Shown here piece by piece: positions 1-12,821 of a DNA stretch of 64,000 nucleotides. Each line of letters opens with the position of its first letter. Position 1 is the stretch's first letter. Source of the stretch: Hydractinia symbiolongicarpus (Eukaryota > Cnidaria > Hydrozoa > Anthoathecata > Hydractiniidae); the NCBI RefSeq assembly GCF_029227915.1, contig NC_079876.1:16866001-16930000 (forward strand), written 5' to 3'. The notes beneath the pieces are model-generated. The model made no database searches, was not told the DNA's origin, and saw nothing but the letters and a program-made list of their open reading frames with translations. A program made the position numbers and the translations under genes.

Positions 1-1522
1 AATAGATAAAAACCACCTTAGGAGTTACGTTACAAAAAAATCTATCTATCCATCCTATCTATCTTCTTTACCCCAAGGCGATTTTATAGCTTCTGATCTG
101 CAAACGGAAGGCGGAAATCAAACCCAAGTGTATTTTGGTAGAATAATCACTCCCTGGTTAAAATTGTTTTTAGATAGTTCAAGTTCGGTAAAGAAGAAGG
201 AGAACAAGTGTAAAACATCTGTCCATTCAGTGGAGAAAAAATAATTTAAAAGGCCATGCCATGAAGGTCCAGGTTATAAACTGACAAGACAGCATTAGCT
301 TTAATGTATTTTTATTTGCGTGTTGTTTAGCTGATTAATTAATGGACGGGATCGAGAACTGTGAGAAAGATAAAGTACTTAAGCAAGTCATTTCTTCAGG
401 TTGAATCATTAAAATAACCATTTGTTATTTCTTACAAAACACCTTGAAATCTTATAATGTTTTGCTTTTAGAGATCAATAGTCAATTTTTATCGGAAAAC
501 GAATTTACACAGAAAGCATCAGGTAACACTGCCTCGATATTCCTTTAGTTTTTTCACGTGCATCACACGTCATAGTTATATCTGCATCAACATATTGCCA
601 GTTATTAAGTTGTTAGGAAAGGATCAATTAACCACTGTTGGACATAATTAATGCACAGTAACATCTTGTAACTGCTTGACTAAAGAAGCAAGAAACGATG
701 TGTTTATAACTGTGCTTCATAACTAAGGAAGATAAGAACTAATTATAAAAGTAAATATTCTATATTTCTCGAGATCTCATTTAACATTAGGGTATTGAGA
801 ATTTCTCAGAGATTAATGACAAGATATTACATAAAAAGATCATGACAGATTGAATATTTTAGGTAGAGTTACGCAGCAATAGGATTTTGTGTAGAAAACT
901 GAAACAAACTTGTTAATTTATAAGTGGTAAAAACCAAACGGGTTAAACCGAAAGTTCGCTTTAATCTTATAGCACATCGGTTCAAGGCGCTCGCATTGAA
1001 GTGCTCGATTTTGGGCAACATTGAGAGTTATAAACACTGCTGCGTGTAATGACGTAACTTTATGACTTCGACCAATTAGTTTGTTTGGATCGCCTCTATT
1101 TTGAGTTGAGGTCGTATTCCTGCTTTCAGTGGACATTGTCTCGATTTGACGCTCGACCGCCCAGCTCTAAGTACGTCGTGCTTTGCAGTTGAAGTGGACT
1201 TTCGCTTTGGATCAATATTGATTTTTTTTCTCCACATTATTTGCGACGGAGAAAGTAATTTAAATTCGATATTTCATTTTTTGTCACATATAAGTGATTA
1301 TGCACTTTAGTTATTAATAATTCTTCATTGTGGCGCTAAGTCACTTATAACATAAATTAACTTGAGGTCGTAAGCAATAATAATATGAGTTTTGCATCCT
1401 TTTCCACCTTTTCCACCAATCAACTCTCAGGTATTCTGTTAACTGATGATAATCTTTGTAAATACTTATAATGAGAAACAAGGTCAATTATCAGTATTAC
1501 CATTTTTAATAGAAATTTCTGA
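1..1522. other. no recognisable gene (AT-rich intergenic)
   Basis: AT-rich sequence with only short, low-complexity open frames on either strand. I see no recognisable protein motif, RNA gene or repeat structure. Confidence 0.5.
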
Positions 1523-3790
1523 GTGAGATTGAGATGGTTATTTTGTAAATTTATTCTAGGTGTTATGAATTCTGATAGTGATGAGGACCTCTGCATTGAT
1601 TGTGTTGAGAAAGAAGAAGAAGAAGAAGAAGAAGAAGAAGAAGAAGAAGAAGAAGAAGAAGAAGAAGAAGAAGAAGAAGAAGAAGAAGAAGAAGAAGAAG
1701 AAGAAGAAGAAGAAGAAGAAGAAGAAGAAGAAGAAGAAGAAGAAGAAGAAGAAGAAGAAGAAGAAGAAGAAGAAGAAGAAGAAGAAGAAGAAGAAGAAGA
1801 AGAAGAAGAAGAAGAAGAAGAAGAAGAAGAAGAAGAAGAAGAAGAAGAAGAATATACACAAGATATAGAAGATGACAATTTACATACCGTAATAACACCA
1901 TGGCAAAAGTCACCAGTCTTAGAAGTTTTTGTGCATTGGCTTATTAGCTCTGACGCAAAAGCCAAGCCGACACGACAAGCTGATCAGCATGTAAAGCAAG
2001 TGGTTGTGATATGGAGAGAATATAGTGGAAATACATACTTTTTGATCTGAAAGTAATCCGTGACAGGTGGTTAGTATCATTCGAGAACCCGGAATGACAA
2101 TCAGCTACTGTTAGAGCGTGTATTACATCTCTAAGATATTTTTACACTTTTATCATTAATGATGAGCCAGAGATGTTGAAGGAATACACACAAAATTGTC
2201 AAAGCTTTGTGTTGAAATGCACCGACTGGATAGCTTTGTATCGTAAAAAGCAAAAAAAAGGAAGCTGGAAAAAGGATTTAATGTAACTAACACAATTATT
2301 TGAGGCATCTCAGATAAACACTCTTGACCATTTAAAAATTGTTCATTATTGAAAAAAAAAACGCTAAAAGCCTTTCGCTGTCAAGAAATTATTCCAACAT
2401 TAACGCAGCTTAGCAACGCAAGAGATTACGTGTTATTGTATTTATGCTTAGACAATGCTTCCAGGACTAGAGCCCTAGCAATTATGACTTTGCAAGAATG
2501 CCACAATGCCAATTATATGGATTCCTCATACAGGATCAATGTTTTCGATCACAAAACAGTGTCAACAGTTGGCTCTGCTTCCCTTGTTCTTACTCATGAG
2601 CTTTATACAGATTTGTGCACCTATGTTAAGAAAATAAGAAATACATTTGAAGGGACTTTTATTTCCAAAGATGCGCCGGTTTTTAAAAGCTGGAGTGGCA
2701 GTAAGATGTCATCTTCAATGGTAACGGCACAGATAAATTCTTTCTGAGGAAAAGCAGGTCGACAAACAGAAAACAGACCAAAAGTTGGTGCGAACTTAGT
2801 CCGCAAATCTGCTGTGTCAAAGGTCCATGGAAAAAAAGGGAAATGAAAGAAGATCTGGCCACTTTAATGTGTCACTCTGTTGAAACAGCTGGTCGAATTT
2901 GTTATTTACAAAATAAAACAAGAGAAGTTGGAGAAATAAGTTCTGCTTTACGCGACTTACTACGGGAAGAAGAACCAGAAGAAGAGTTGGAGAGTTGCGT
3001 TAGAACTCATTTCAAGGAGGAGATACTTATGACAAAATCACACTTATCACAGTTTGTAATAAGATGAGAGGAATTTCAGCCTTTGGAAATATATGTGACA
3101 TTGCGCTCAGGGATAAAATCCGCTATATTATCCATAAAGGCAAGCCATTGTTGTGTTACTGAATTTGTAATTCTCCCACGTTCAGTATGTAAAGATCTCC
3201 TCTCAGTGGAACATGTCACAATTGATTGGTAGGCGGAGGATGTTGAGTCGCAGAAGCAATTCTAATCTTTGCCGCGAAATCACCCCTCCCCTCCTCAAGC
3301 AAAAGGCTGCACTTTTTCCTCCCCAACATTTTCGGCTAGGTGGTAAATGCGATTTCATATTACTGACTCCCACATTTTGTCATCTTTAAACGTGCTGTTT
3401 GGCAACGTCCGTCGAGGTTTCTATTGTAATTTGTTTTTCACTTTCGATTTAGATAATTCTTGTAAAAACTCGGTGGTTGATTCAGATGATATGGAAATTA
3501 ATAAAGAAGAAGAATGCGATTTAAATGCGCCTCCTCGGTGGAAGAGAAGCAAAAGATAGGAAAGAGTGGTGTTTACTGAGCATCATTTATAACGAACCCA
3601 CAAGCATTTTTAGGCCCTTATTGAGACTGACCAGTCAAATAAGATTCGCATAAACGAGTTTAAAAAACTCGTGTAAAGCTCAGAATTTGGCGATGTGCTG
3701 TTGAAATACGGTGAAGATACGTTACTGTCAAAAAGAAGACGAGAAAATAAACGGTTTTTGACAAAGAAAAAACGGTAGAAGTCATTGCGT
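1523..3790 (+). pseudogene. decayed tyrosine-recombinase transposon ORF (Crypton-like)
   Basis: A broken coding region readable in pieces. Around 1890-2270 an N-terminal, helical core-binding-like part reads VFVHWLISSDAK, then VIRDRWLVSFEN, then ITSLRYFYTFI. It contains in-frame stops near 2048 and 2093. Positions 2349-2745 resemble a tyrosine-recombinase catalytic domain: ARDYVLLYLCLDNASRTRAL carries a candidate catalytic Arg, followed by DHKTVST and WSGSKMSSS. After frame changes near 2745-2840 it resumes with LVRKSAVS and LMCHSVETAGRICYLQNK, the candidate His/Arg/Tyr end of the active site. Acidic and basic tail fragments run to about 3780. The block order fits the Crypton-type YR ORFs common in cnidarian genomes. 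Several stops and frameshifts make it non-functional. The family call rests on remembered motif resemblance, not on a search. Confidence 0.55.
1611..1852 (+). repeat. (GAA)n microsatellite, about 80 units
   Basis: Uninterrupted GAA triplets. On the plus strand, in the frame of the flanking recombinase-like ORF, they encode about 80 Glu. The other frames read poly-Lys and poly-Arg-like, and on the minus strand poly-Ser, Phe and Leu, so the ORFs seen there are artefacts of the repeat. The tract is long enough to be length-polymorphic or to adopt H-DNA. Confidence 0.95.
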
Positions 3791-4690
3791 TGATTTAATA
3801 TTGCTATTTTGAACTGTTATTTTTGCTTTGTGCGAGATTGTTTACTTAAAGGTTTTGATTGTGTGGTAAATTACCAAATACACAGAAATATTTACCAATT
3901 TCCGCGTAACTACTATGTTCTGAGTTTTTTATGTTATATATAAGTTGTTGTGATATTGAGTGATGGAATAAAATGCAATGCCCCTTCTAGAATGTTTACT
4001 GCTATATACTCCCCATTGTTTCTTGTTAGATTCCGTTATGTTTGAGATTTTGTTTTTTTGCGAATCAAGAAATAAGTTTCACTAATAGAAAAATGTTAGT
4101 AGTTTCTTCAAATGATGAATTTGAGGAAACTACTAACAGCGGAAATGTTCTTTATTCGTTCTTTCCGCGAAATATGCATGCGAAAATGCAACATTTTCGA
4201 GATCCCTTGTTTACATGCACATTTAAAGAGAGTATCAACAGAATTGTAGTTAACCCTAATAGCTAAAGACGGTATTTGTGTGAAATAAATAGTTAGAATA
4301 TTGTAGGTTTCAAGTGCGTGTCTTTTGTTAAAACCCAGCCACGTATTTAGAATGATGCAAATAGATCTTTTTTTGATAGTAGATTTGGAACTTAAACTTA
4401 ATGTACAGTTAAGTATAGTTTAGTTACTTTCAGTAGCATTTCATACTTTTTTGATTATTTTTAAAAAAACTAGCTAGCTTAGCGGTAACTAGTTACAGGT
4501 AAAAACAGCATGTAGCCAGCTAAGATAGCTACAAACCTGCAAAAAATATTAGACATTTTATTAGCTCTTCCTTTCCAAAAATCAATGTGGATAGAATATG
4601 CTTAGCTGATGCTCACATAAGCACCCCAGGAACCACAGAGGTAAGCAGTAACAAGGAAACAGTAAAAAATATAATTTCAATATTATCATT
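3791..4690. other. no recognisable gene
   Basis: AT-rich, with a short frame at 4042-4266 that shows no recognisable motif and probably is not coding. Confidence 0.45.
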
Positions 4691-4870
4691 GGGGATCAAT
4701 TGCTCAATCAGTAAAGCGTTGGCTCAGGTCCAAGAGGTTGTGAGTTTAATCTCCACATAAGGCCATTGTCTAGTTGGACAAAAATTTCGAAAAGACTGCT
4801 GTAGTACTAATGAGATTTTTAAACACTTTAGAACCACCTTTGTAGTTTCTCCTTAAAACAGTTGACAGGG
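4691..4870 (+). mobile_element. tRNA-derived SINE fragment
   Basis: Positions 4691-4764 look like a degenerate tRNA. There is an A-box-like GCTCAATCAGTAAAGCG, an anticodon arm TTGG/CCAA closing the 7-nt loop CTCAGGT, and a B-box-like GAGTTTAATCTCC. Unrelated sequence follows without a clear 3' end, as expected of a SINE head plus body. The acceptor arm does not pair, so this is not a functional tRNA. The body end at 4870 is approximate. Confidence 0.5.
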
Positions 4871-7390
4871 TATATCCCTCAAATTTAGTGATACTAACCT
4901 CATCAAATATAAATCCACTAATAAAAAAGTCACACCCCAAATAACAAAGCTATTGGCTGACTATATTGGCTGTTGTCGTTATATAACTGTCATACTGCCT
5001 TTGTCTCTTACCGACTGCCATCAATCAAACATTTAGATCAAGCATTGTGATAGTAAACCTTAGTATTTACAGGTGTAAGTAATATGAATTATTAGAGCAT
5101 AGAGCTTATAGATCTTCGTATATAGCAAACCTGTTTTGAGGTTTTTATCCTCTAAAAAAGTATTAAGAAAATTTTTTTTATTATAAGAAGACCTGAATTT
5201 TTGCTTTGGACTGCCTAATGCTTGACAAAATTTCAGCCACAATGTTCCCATAATCTAGGTTCATTTTTAATTTGAAAAATATTTTCTGTTAAATTGTTCA
5301 AATTGTTTATTCACAGAAAATAACTTTTATGGAATTCTTCTTTTCTGTTTTTTTACGGTGGGAACAACGCACGAGATCTTTAAGCTACAATAACAAATGC
5401 GATATAGTTTTATTGACTTGGCTTTGACAGGGCAACTCCTGTGGATTTTCCATGGGTTAATCTGTATTATAAAATCAAATTATTATGTACACAAAGTTTC
5501 TTCTCTTTTTGTACACCTAAAAGCACAGTAATATGGCTTGAGGTTTGGGGGATTCACTTTGATCTTTTTGTCCTCTAAACGCTTTTTAATTTTGTAATAT
5601 TTGTTGTTTTTTTATGTTTTTTCATGTTAGGATAAATATATTATCACGTTCTCTAGCCATATATATATAAATCTTGAACATAAACAAATTTTAAGATTTT
5701 GGCTACAAACGTAAACACCGTGAGAAAAAACCCATCAAGCAACTAGCCGGCTAGCCAGAAGTACTTAAGCTGTTCCGCATGTATGTCAATATTATTTCTT
5801 CATGTGTTAAATTTACCAATCTGATTGTTACTAAGGTACGGTTTGGGTAATTTTGGCCACCCATTTAAGCTTAAAGCAACCCCCCCATGTTGTGGCTGGC
5901 TCTAACAAATTTTTCTAACGCTTAACTGAATTTCGGGTAAAGGTTTTACATATTTTACAATGGCAGATAGCTATTAATTTATGCAAATTCAACAACAGGA
6001 CTGGTGCAAATTGCGTTACTTTTATAGCGGGTTAAATTTTCTCTACTAAAACTTATTTGCCAAATGGAAAATTTCAGATTATTGTGTGTGCCAAAGCAGT
6101 GTTACGTCTTGTTTTATGCTGTTGTTGTTTGAAACGCAGTAGCAGGAAAGTTCTTTTTAAGCAATAGAGATGTGCAGCGTAATAACTTATATTAAAGCAC
6201 TCCACCTAGGCACAGGGTTACCTAGCGAATATCTGAAATAAAACGCTCCACCTAAGTGTTCAGCATGGTTTACCTACACTTAAGCGCTTAACCTGGCGGT
6301 CATTGCCGGATCACCCAGCTGGTCTCTAAGAATATGATTGCGGCTTCGCTTTATAATTGATGTGTTTAATGCGTTATCACCTAACGTTATAATTCGTCCA
6401 CAATTTGACTCAAATGAAAGTGATACTGTTTTAACAAGTTAATAATAATTGATCATATTCTAAGGTTTGAGTGATTTTTATTGGGTCTTTCAACTGCCAA
6501 GTACAATCTACACGAAAATTTGATGCCTTTGTAGTCATAGCAACATTGCAGTTTAAAACTCATTTAAAACGACTGCGTGGCTACAACAAAACATTTAGCA
6601 TATCAATCGTGCAAAATTGTTTCCTGTAGTATTATTTGATTGCTCTAAATTTCTTTAATGATGTCATAAGTCCCTATATCCGGGTTCAATCGTGCTTGTC
6701 TTAGAAAATGTTCAAACATCCTTGATAATATGCAGACCGGAATTCCTCCCGGATTATGCGTATCTTTTAAGAATAAACCAAAAACACACGGATGATAGCT
6801 AAAAAGGATTTAATTGATAACACGAAATCTTAAGAGTAGCACATGAATCAAGGGGAATACATACCCACTCTTGTTTTGAGATTGAAATTGAGCGGTTTTA
6901 AACGACGAAATCCTTACAAGTAATGGACGTTTTGTTTGGAAAAATAGCAAAACCAATCTCTTTCTCATGCTCTCTGCCTAAAAATTTGAATCTTTTCTAA
7001 TGATAAATGCTGGCCAGGCTTTACATAATTTTCAGACATTTGCGCCATTAAACTACAAGCAAAACGTAAGTCGATAAAGAAAAGGTTCTCATTTCATGCA
7101 GTGAGAGCCTGGAGGGAGCAGCTGGAGCCATTCGTCAATATTATTGAAAACCGTGGTAGTCTTGCACGAAATCTCAATTTTTTTGCAACAAGTATAGTCT
7201 TATTCAAATCATAGTGATCTGTTCAAAGAAATACAGTACGACCTTGACTATCTAAGGCCAATATGGGAAAGTTTCCTGCATTAAGGTTGTTCCCACTTTC
7301 CTTAATAAATAAACAAAATGGCGATGAACTAGCAAACGGACATGCAAATATTTAAAAAAACAAGGCGAAACTTCATGACTATGAAAGTTT

Positions 7391-7684
7391 TTATGTTTTC
7401 GTACCTACAATCATGGACAAAATTAACAAAACAAAAGCAGTTTTTCGGCAGTTTTCCAACATGGACAAACGGTGGAAATGGTCACTACTTGGCAGCCAGC
7501 GGGCAACAAAATAGCTAGTTTTGCGCACACGTACGCCAAGTAGAGAGCCTGCAAAATTAGCTAGTTGCATTCTCCTGCGCTCCTGCACACGACGAAGAAA
7601 CTCACGTCGGGGCCCACGAAGATCGCGAAATTCGGGAAAATCGGTCATGCTGACGACGGCAACAATTAGCATGTTTAAGAGCAT
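7391..7684 (-). CDS. unrecognised Arg-rich ORF (doubtful)
   Basis: A 97-codon frame in an island noticeably richer in GC than its surroundings, which is the only reason to list it. The middle reads FRDLRGPRREFLRRVQERRR, a basic stretch, followed by a hydrophobic C-terminus. I recognise no family. No clear splice acceptor or promoter was identified. It may be an exon, the start of a transposon protein, or chance. Confidence 0.2.
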   Translation of the reverse strand: MLLNMLIVAVVSMTDFPEFRDLRGPRREFLRRVQERRRMQLANFAGSLLGVRVRKTSYFVARWLPSSDHFHRLSMLENCRKTAFVLLILSMIVGTKT

Positions 7685-7721
7685 GGATTTAACTTAAATA
7701 ACTCAAATTCTTAAAGGCCAA

Positions 7722-7801
7722 GTCCAGTGTGAACAATAACATGTTGATAAGTCCATAATTGAGTCCAGTGTGAACAATAACATGTTGACAAGTGCATAAT
7801 T
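7722..7801. repeat. 41-bp tandem duplication
   Basis: Two nearly identical copies in direct tandem, each starting GTCCAGTGTGAACAATAACA, at 7722 and 7763. They differ at a few positions. Confidence 0.8.
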
Positions 7802-10129
7802 GTAAGAATTCTCCCCTATAGTAGTTACATTTTCTGATAATATGATCACTGAAAAGGATTAATGACGTGAACTTAAAATATTTTGATTTTGTCTAGGGTC
7901 TAACCCTAGATGCTCGACGGTTTATATTTTTTGCCAATTTAAGGTTCGGGATATTACTTCCACACAGGTGCTATGAACTTCAAAACACTCGAGGAATATT
8001 TCTTTCAGTGAATTAACCATTCTGGTAGTAAATCCTTTTTTGCTACCTATGAAAACTGAAAAGCAAGATTTTGTCCTGGTGGCAAAGGAGTAGTATAAGT
8101 AATGGAGTAGTAGTGCAAAAGTTAAAAAAAAATCGTTTTATACAAAGCTAGATTTATTAGCCTTATCAAATTAACCTTGGTAAAATACATTTCGGAATAA
8201 GAAACAAGATAAAATCAATGCAAGAATGATTTAATAAGAAAGTAAGAAAAAGCAGGGAAAAAAAGATTTAAATTCAATGTTACGATATCAGGCGAGATAG
8301 CATTTGCTCTTTTCTTAATCTCAAGGAACACTATATGAGACAAAATCAACAAAATTTCTTTGTATTGAATTGAATTCTGTATTTTTTATGAAAATAATGT
8401 CCTTATACATTGACAGAGCACGGAGCACGGATGCTAATGGTGAGTATGTCCCTCCATCCATTACCATTCATGATGATAAGTGATAAGATGAAAAGATAAG
8501 TTCTTTTGAAAAAACATTGCTACTAACATTCCAGATACCATTAACATTTGAAACATTTGTCAAAAGGTACTTGAAAAGTAGACTAATTTTCGTCAGGCAA
8601 TTTTCTTTAGAACCTAAAAATATATTTAATTGAAACCTAATTTCCCTTCAAGATTTGCCTTTTGTGTGCACACATTCTTTTTTTTTAAATCCTTTAGTTG
8701 GTATATATAAATGCAAGTTCAAGCTTTTACAATAAGGTAGAATGGCAATTTAAATGCTGTTTGCTTATTTTATATTTTTTGAAGTTGGGCCAAATTTTGT
8801 TGATTTCATGCATACACATTTGTCATAAGGATTCAAAACAACGAACAATACTCTTTAAGAAAATCTTAACAAAATAACTGAAGTAAATCCAGGAAAGAGT
8901 TTTGTAATTGTTTAACAAAGTAAAAGTCTCAACCCTATAAATAGTCTAATGGTATAGCGAAAAAGCATAAGAAAGGTTATTGCGCAACTGAGAGATGAAG
9001 AAATGAATTTAGGGTAAAAAATGCTCCAGTAATTCATGATCAGTAGTTATAAATCAACATATATATAAAATAACATAAATATAATATAATATATACAACT
9101 ATATAATTTCCTTAATTTTGAAAATGTTTTCCAGAAGTAGTATGGACTCATTAATACGTCATTTAAGCACACCAATTGGGTCGCGCAAATTAATGAAGAG
9201 GTCCAATTTTGATGTTGAGACGAGATCTGCAGGGTCTTTAGCCTTAGTCCCCTGGTCTGTCAAAGCTTGGATATTTCACTGTATATCTTTAAAGCAAGTC
9301 CCAGTTTTAACTTTAAATGGTGCACCAAGTCAGCTTGACTAAGAAGAAGTAATGCTTGTCCATCGATTTGCTAAAAGAAGATAACAAATGTGAAATATAT
9401 ACAACCTCGCTTCCAAGGTTTCTTACAATACGAGACTTAAAGAGAGGCTATTCAATTTCGCGGAATTACAAACTTTGATTGGATGTTCTGCTAATTATTA
9501 AAATACTGAAAATTTGATTCGTTTTTCTGCTAAAACACTAGGGCTAATAAAGTTAAGTTGGGTTTTTATATCAAGAGCAAAGTACGAACAAATCATGTTG
9601 AAAAATAGCCTCACTTAAAGATATACGGAAATTATTTTTTAAAAAAACTGAAACCTACTGCGAAATTGGAGTAGTAGTTGATTTGGGAAAAAATTTTCTG
9701 GGTTTCAAGCGATTTTTCTGCGCCCAGAAACTGGCCGAGCTTTTCGATGGGCTAATTCCATTGTTCTTTGCTCACGTGGTCCATATCGGGGATAGCACAT
9801 TTCATCCGAATATTGGGGCAAGTGGTTTCCTTCACCCTAACAAACATTATTAAACTATGAAGATTTTACCATAGTAAGATGTGGCCAAACTTGGTAAACA
9901 ACTTTCAAATAAATTAAAATGGCCACCAAAGCGGACATTGTTTAATATAAACTCGGTGTTTCCGCTGAGTCATTCGTTTGTCTCTAAGATTTTGTTTGAG
10001 AGAAACTCATTTCATTAACCTGGAAGAAGAATGCTTAGTTAACTAGGCTAGATTTTTATTTCTTTGTTCTGAGTAGAACCAACAAACGTCCAAGATTTAG
10101 GAGTTAATTAAAAATATAGTGTAGCGTCT

Positions 10130-10260
10130 GAATCTGAGCGGTATTACTAAGCTATGGAACTACCCAGAACCACCCAGAATCAGCCAGAACCACCCAAAAT
10201 CACCCAGAACCACCCAGAATCTGCCAGAGCCACCCAGAATCAACCAGAATCAGCCAGAAT
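10130..10260 (+). repeat. left inverted terminal repeat with 10-11-bp minisatellite
   Basis: Target duplication GAATCTGAG, then the element terminus, then about ten copies of short units such as CACCCAGAAC, CAGCCAGAAT and CACCCAAAAT. It is inverted relative to 12822-12949. Near 10260 the array passes into a related CAGACAGC repeat. Confidence 0.85.
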
Positions 10261-11239
10261 CAGACAGCCAGACAGACAGGGCAACTCAGACTCAGACAGC
10301 TAGCTATCATTGCCAACCAAAATCCCATGCTTCATACCTTGAGACGTGTACTACGATAAGGCTTTCAAAACTTGTATATGCACGTTCAGCTAGTTAATTA
10401 GACAACATGTATTATAGCAACAAAGAATACCTGATGCTATTCGACCTGCTGGATAAAGAGAAGGTAAAATTTAAAAAAAATTTCACAGCACTTTTTTCTA
10501 ACAACCATAATAAACAAGTAATGTTCTTCGCTGCTCAATACTGCCATTATCCAACGGTTACAAATTACTACGCACAGGATTCTTCGATGTGATAAGGTAC
10601 CATTGCTAAATTTCAGCTAGCCTCGGATGTTGTTTGTTTTCATTCAAAAAGTGTTTGAAACTTCTGAAAAAACTATTTTGACTTTATTATTTTCGCTAAC
10701 TCATGATGGCATATTAATTTAACATGTAAATATTCCTATACAATTAAAATATTGTGCTCTACGCGCAATGTTTTAATAAAACTTTCATGCGACGAGAACA
10801 TCCCCCAAACTTTTTAAAATACCGATTTTTTCTTTGAAGAAAAAGTGCGGGTACCTACAATTCTGAACGCTATTCTCGAAGGACAACACAAAGACACTAT
10901 TAATAAGGCCATGATACACTATAAAATGTCTTAAAAAAGGAGCATTCTAAGTTAAACATTTCATTCATTTATAAGAAACAGGTAATTTTCCTTCAGCCTG
11001 AAATGCACTTGCCATTGTTCTTATTTTTCAGCTTTTCTGATCCTGGTTGTTCTTATAAAATTGTTCTTATATAAAAAAAGTGTAATTGTATAATTGGTAG
11101 TAACATACTCGTTTTAAAAAATTACTTTTCATAAATGCTGACATAGTATACGTTCACGTCGAAAAAAATTATATTATAAATAATTGCAATATTACAGGTT
11201 GATCCAATCACTTGGCACCGTTAGGACGAGGCACGTAGA

Positions 11240-11451
11240 ATGGAGCATGTAAACAGTCTTCGACAATTTTCACCATCGTCCAGTGACCTGTATATAACAT
11301 CTAAACACGTTGGGAGGAAGCTAAACCACATTAATCGCAAACGCCACTTCACAGATGCAGTAATAGTCGAGGAAAGGATTGATACAACTCAAACCCCGGT
11401 CACACCACTAGTTGTTAAAAAGAAAAAAAATGGCGATTATCATTGCCAGAA
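11240..11451 (+). CDS. unrecognised exon-like ORF inside the foldback element
   Basis: It starts with ATG 41 bases after a plausible splice acceptor (ATATTACAG, near 11198) and reads SLRQFSPSSSDLYITSKH and later KKKKNGDYHCQK, basic and Ser-rich. The open frame runs to 11470; I end it at AAG|GTGATG, a possible donor. I recognise no family. It may be the first coding exon of a small element-borne or captured protein. The frame does not join cleanly with the next candidate exon at the donor chosen, so the splice model is uncertain. Confidence 0.3.
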
Positions 11452-11681
11452 GGTGATGCCTGTTGATTAAACTATGATTAACCCTAAACGAAAGATCTCT
11501 GGGAAATGTATGATGCTACGACTCAAGGCAATGCATAAAATGGTTACAAGGTATTTTTAGTTCGTGTAATTCTTTAACGTATTGAAAGTGTTAAACTCTT
11601 TGTCTAAAGGTTTAAGCTATATACGTTAGAATGGCTGGGATATGGTATTTTCTTGAAACAAATTGTTTTAATATGTTTTAG

Positions 11682-11979
11682 ATGTGTCTCACCAAGTTGT
11701 ACCATGAGAATTACGCCGCAAGACTTTCTCATCATCAAGTCTACTGGCGTCGTTACCTTCACCGACAAATATAAGAAAGTGCAGAAGAGAGAAGGTCCTG
11801 TCTACGTCCATTTTCTCGAAGAATGTTTGAAGGGCTACTTTGAGAATTTTAAGTATGAAAACGTGACCGTATCCGACGATAAGAAAAACAATCTCACTAC
11901 TGCACAATGTAACTTTTTGCTTTCGCTAGGAATACCCATTACATTGCAAATGTGTTTTTCACTATATTACAGTAGCTAA
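11682..11979 (+). CDS. unrecognised exon-like ORF inside the foldback element
   Basis: Preceded by the acceptor-like ATGTTTTAG. The open frame reads VSPSCTMRITPQDFLIIKS, then VQKREGPVYVHFLEECLKGY, and ends at a stop at 11977-11979. Composition and codon use look protein-like (mixed, no low complexity). Together with the upstream ORF it could be a two-exon gene carried by the transposon. I recognise no domain. Confidence 0.4.
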
Positions 11980-12821
11980 CTAAGTACTATTAATGTTCCT
12001 ATTACCATTAAAGTCAATCCAGTGCGTGAGGTTTTTTGTGCGTGTGTTTTGCCAATTTTCTCGTTGTGAACAATCGCTTTTATCAATGTATATTGTTTTA
12101 CATGTAAATAAAAACATCTAAACAAAAATCCTATTTTTCTTAACCCTATGCAATTATAGCTACCTTTCATCCTATTTTACAAAAACCGTTAAAAGTCCAG
12201 CATTGTTATTTGCCCAAAGATTTAGGGGCAAGGTGGTTTATGAAATCGCGCCCCTGAAGGTACCAAATTAATAAATTAGTGCATGATTTTGTTACACGTG
12301 TTAAGCCCTAATTCCACCGACCATCATGACAGAGAAGCAGGGCAGAGGAGACTGGGAGTTAGACTGGCTAAATCACTGCCGCGGTATATTAGCATTTCAT
12401 CCACAGAAATAAAGGAGGTTTTAATATAGAAGGAGGGAATATTAGAGATTATTTTTTCATCAAAGCATTGAAATTGCTATGCTACTGCTGTCTTACGCGC
12501 AATTTTTATACTGACTATGTACAGGTCTGCAAAAGTACCCTAAAAAGAGCATATGATATATGATTTTCACACTTGATGTTTTTGACTAAAGAAAATTCTT
12601 TACTATCAATTATATTTCTCTGTAGTAAATGAATATCGAAAACACACTGTCCAATGCAACATACGTGGTTGAGTAAAAATTTTAAAAAGGGTTAAATTTC
12701 TCCGTATTTAATTCAAAATCTTCTTTTGGGTGTACGCATTCTCACTGTATTTAAGTTTTGCCGCATAGACATTGATAAAGCGAGTCCATCGGCGCAGTTT
12801 GCGCATGACATTTGAAATCAG

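Larger units (their letters stand above)
4871..10129. other. gene-poor AT-rich stretch
   Basis: No supported gene. Possible points of note are a locally GC-richer open frame on the minus strand at 7391-7684 (unrecognised, Arg-rich), a 41-bp tandem duplication at 7722-7801, and a repetitive stretch near 6180-6320 with recurring CACCTA motifs. The remaining ORFs are short and carry no motif. Confidence 0.45.

Noticed and set aside
1420-1965. Long poly-Ser, poly-Phe, poly-Leu and poly-Lys frames on both strands
   Set aside because: All are readings of the GAA microsatellite in other frames.
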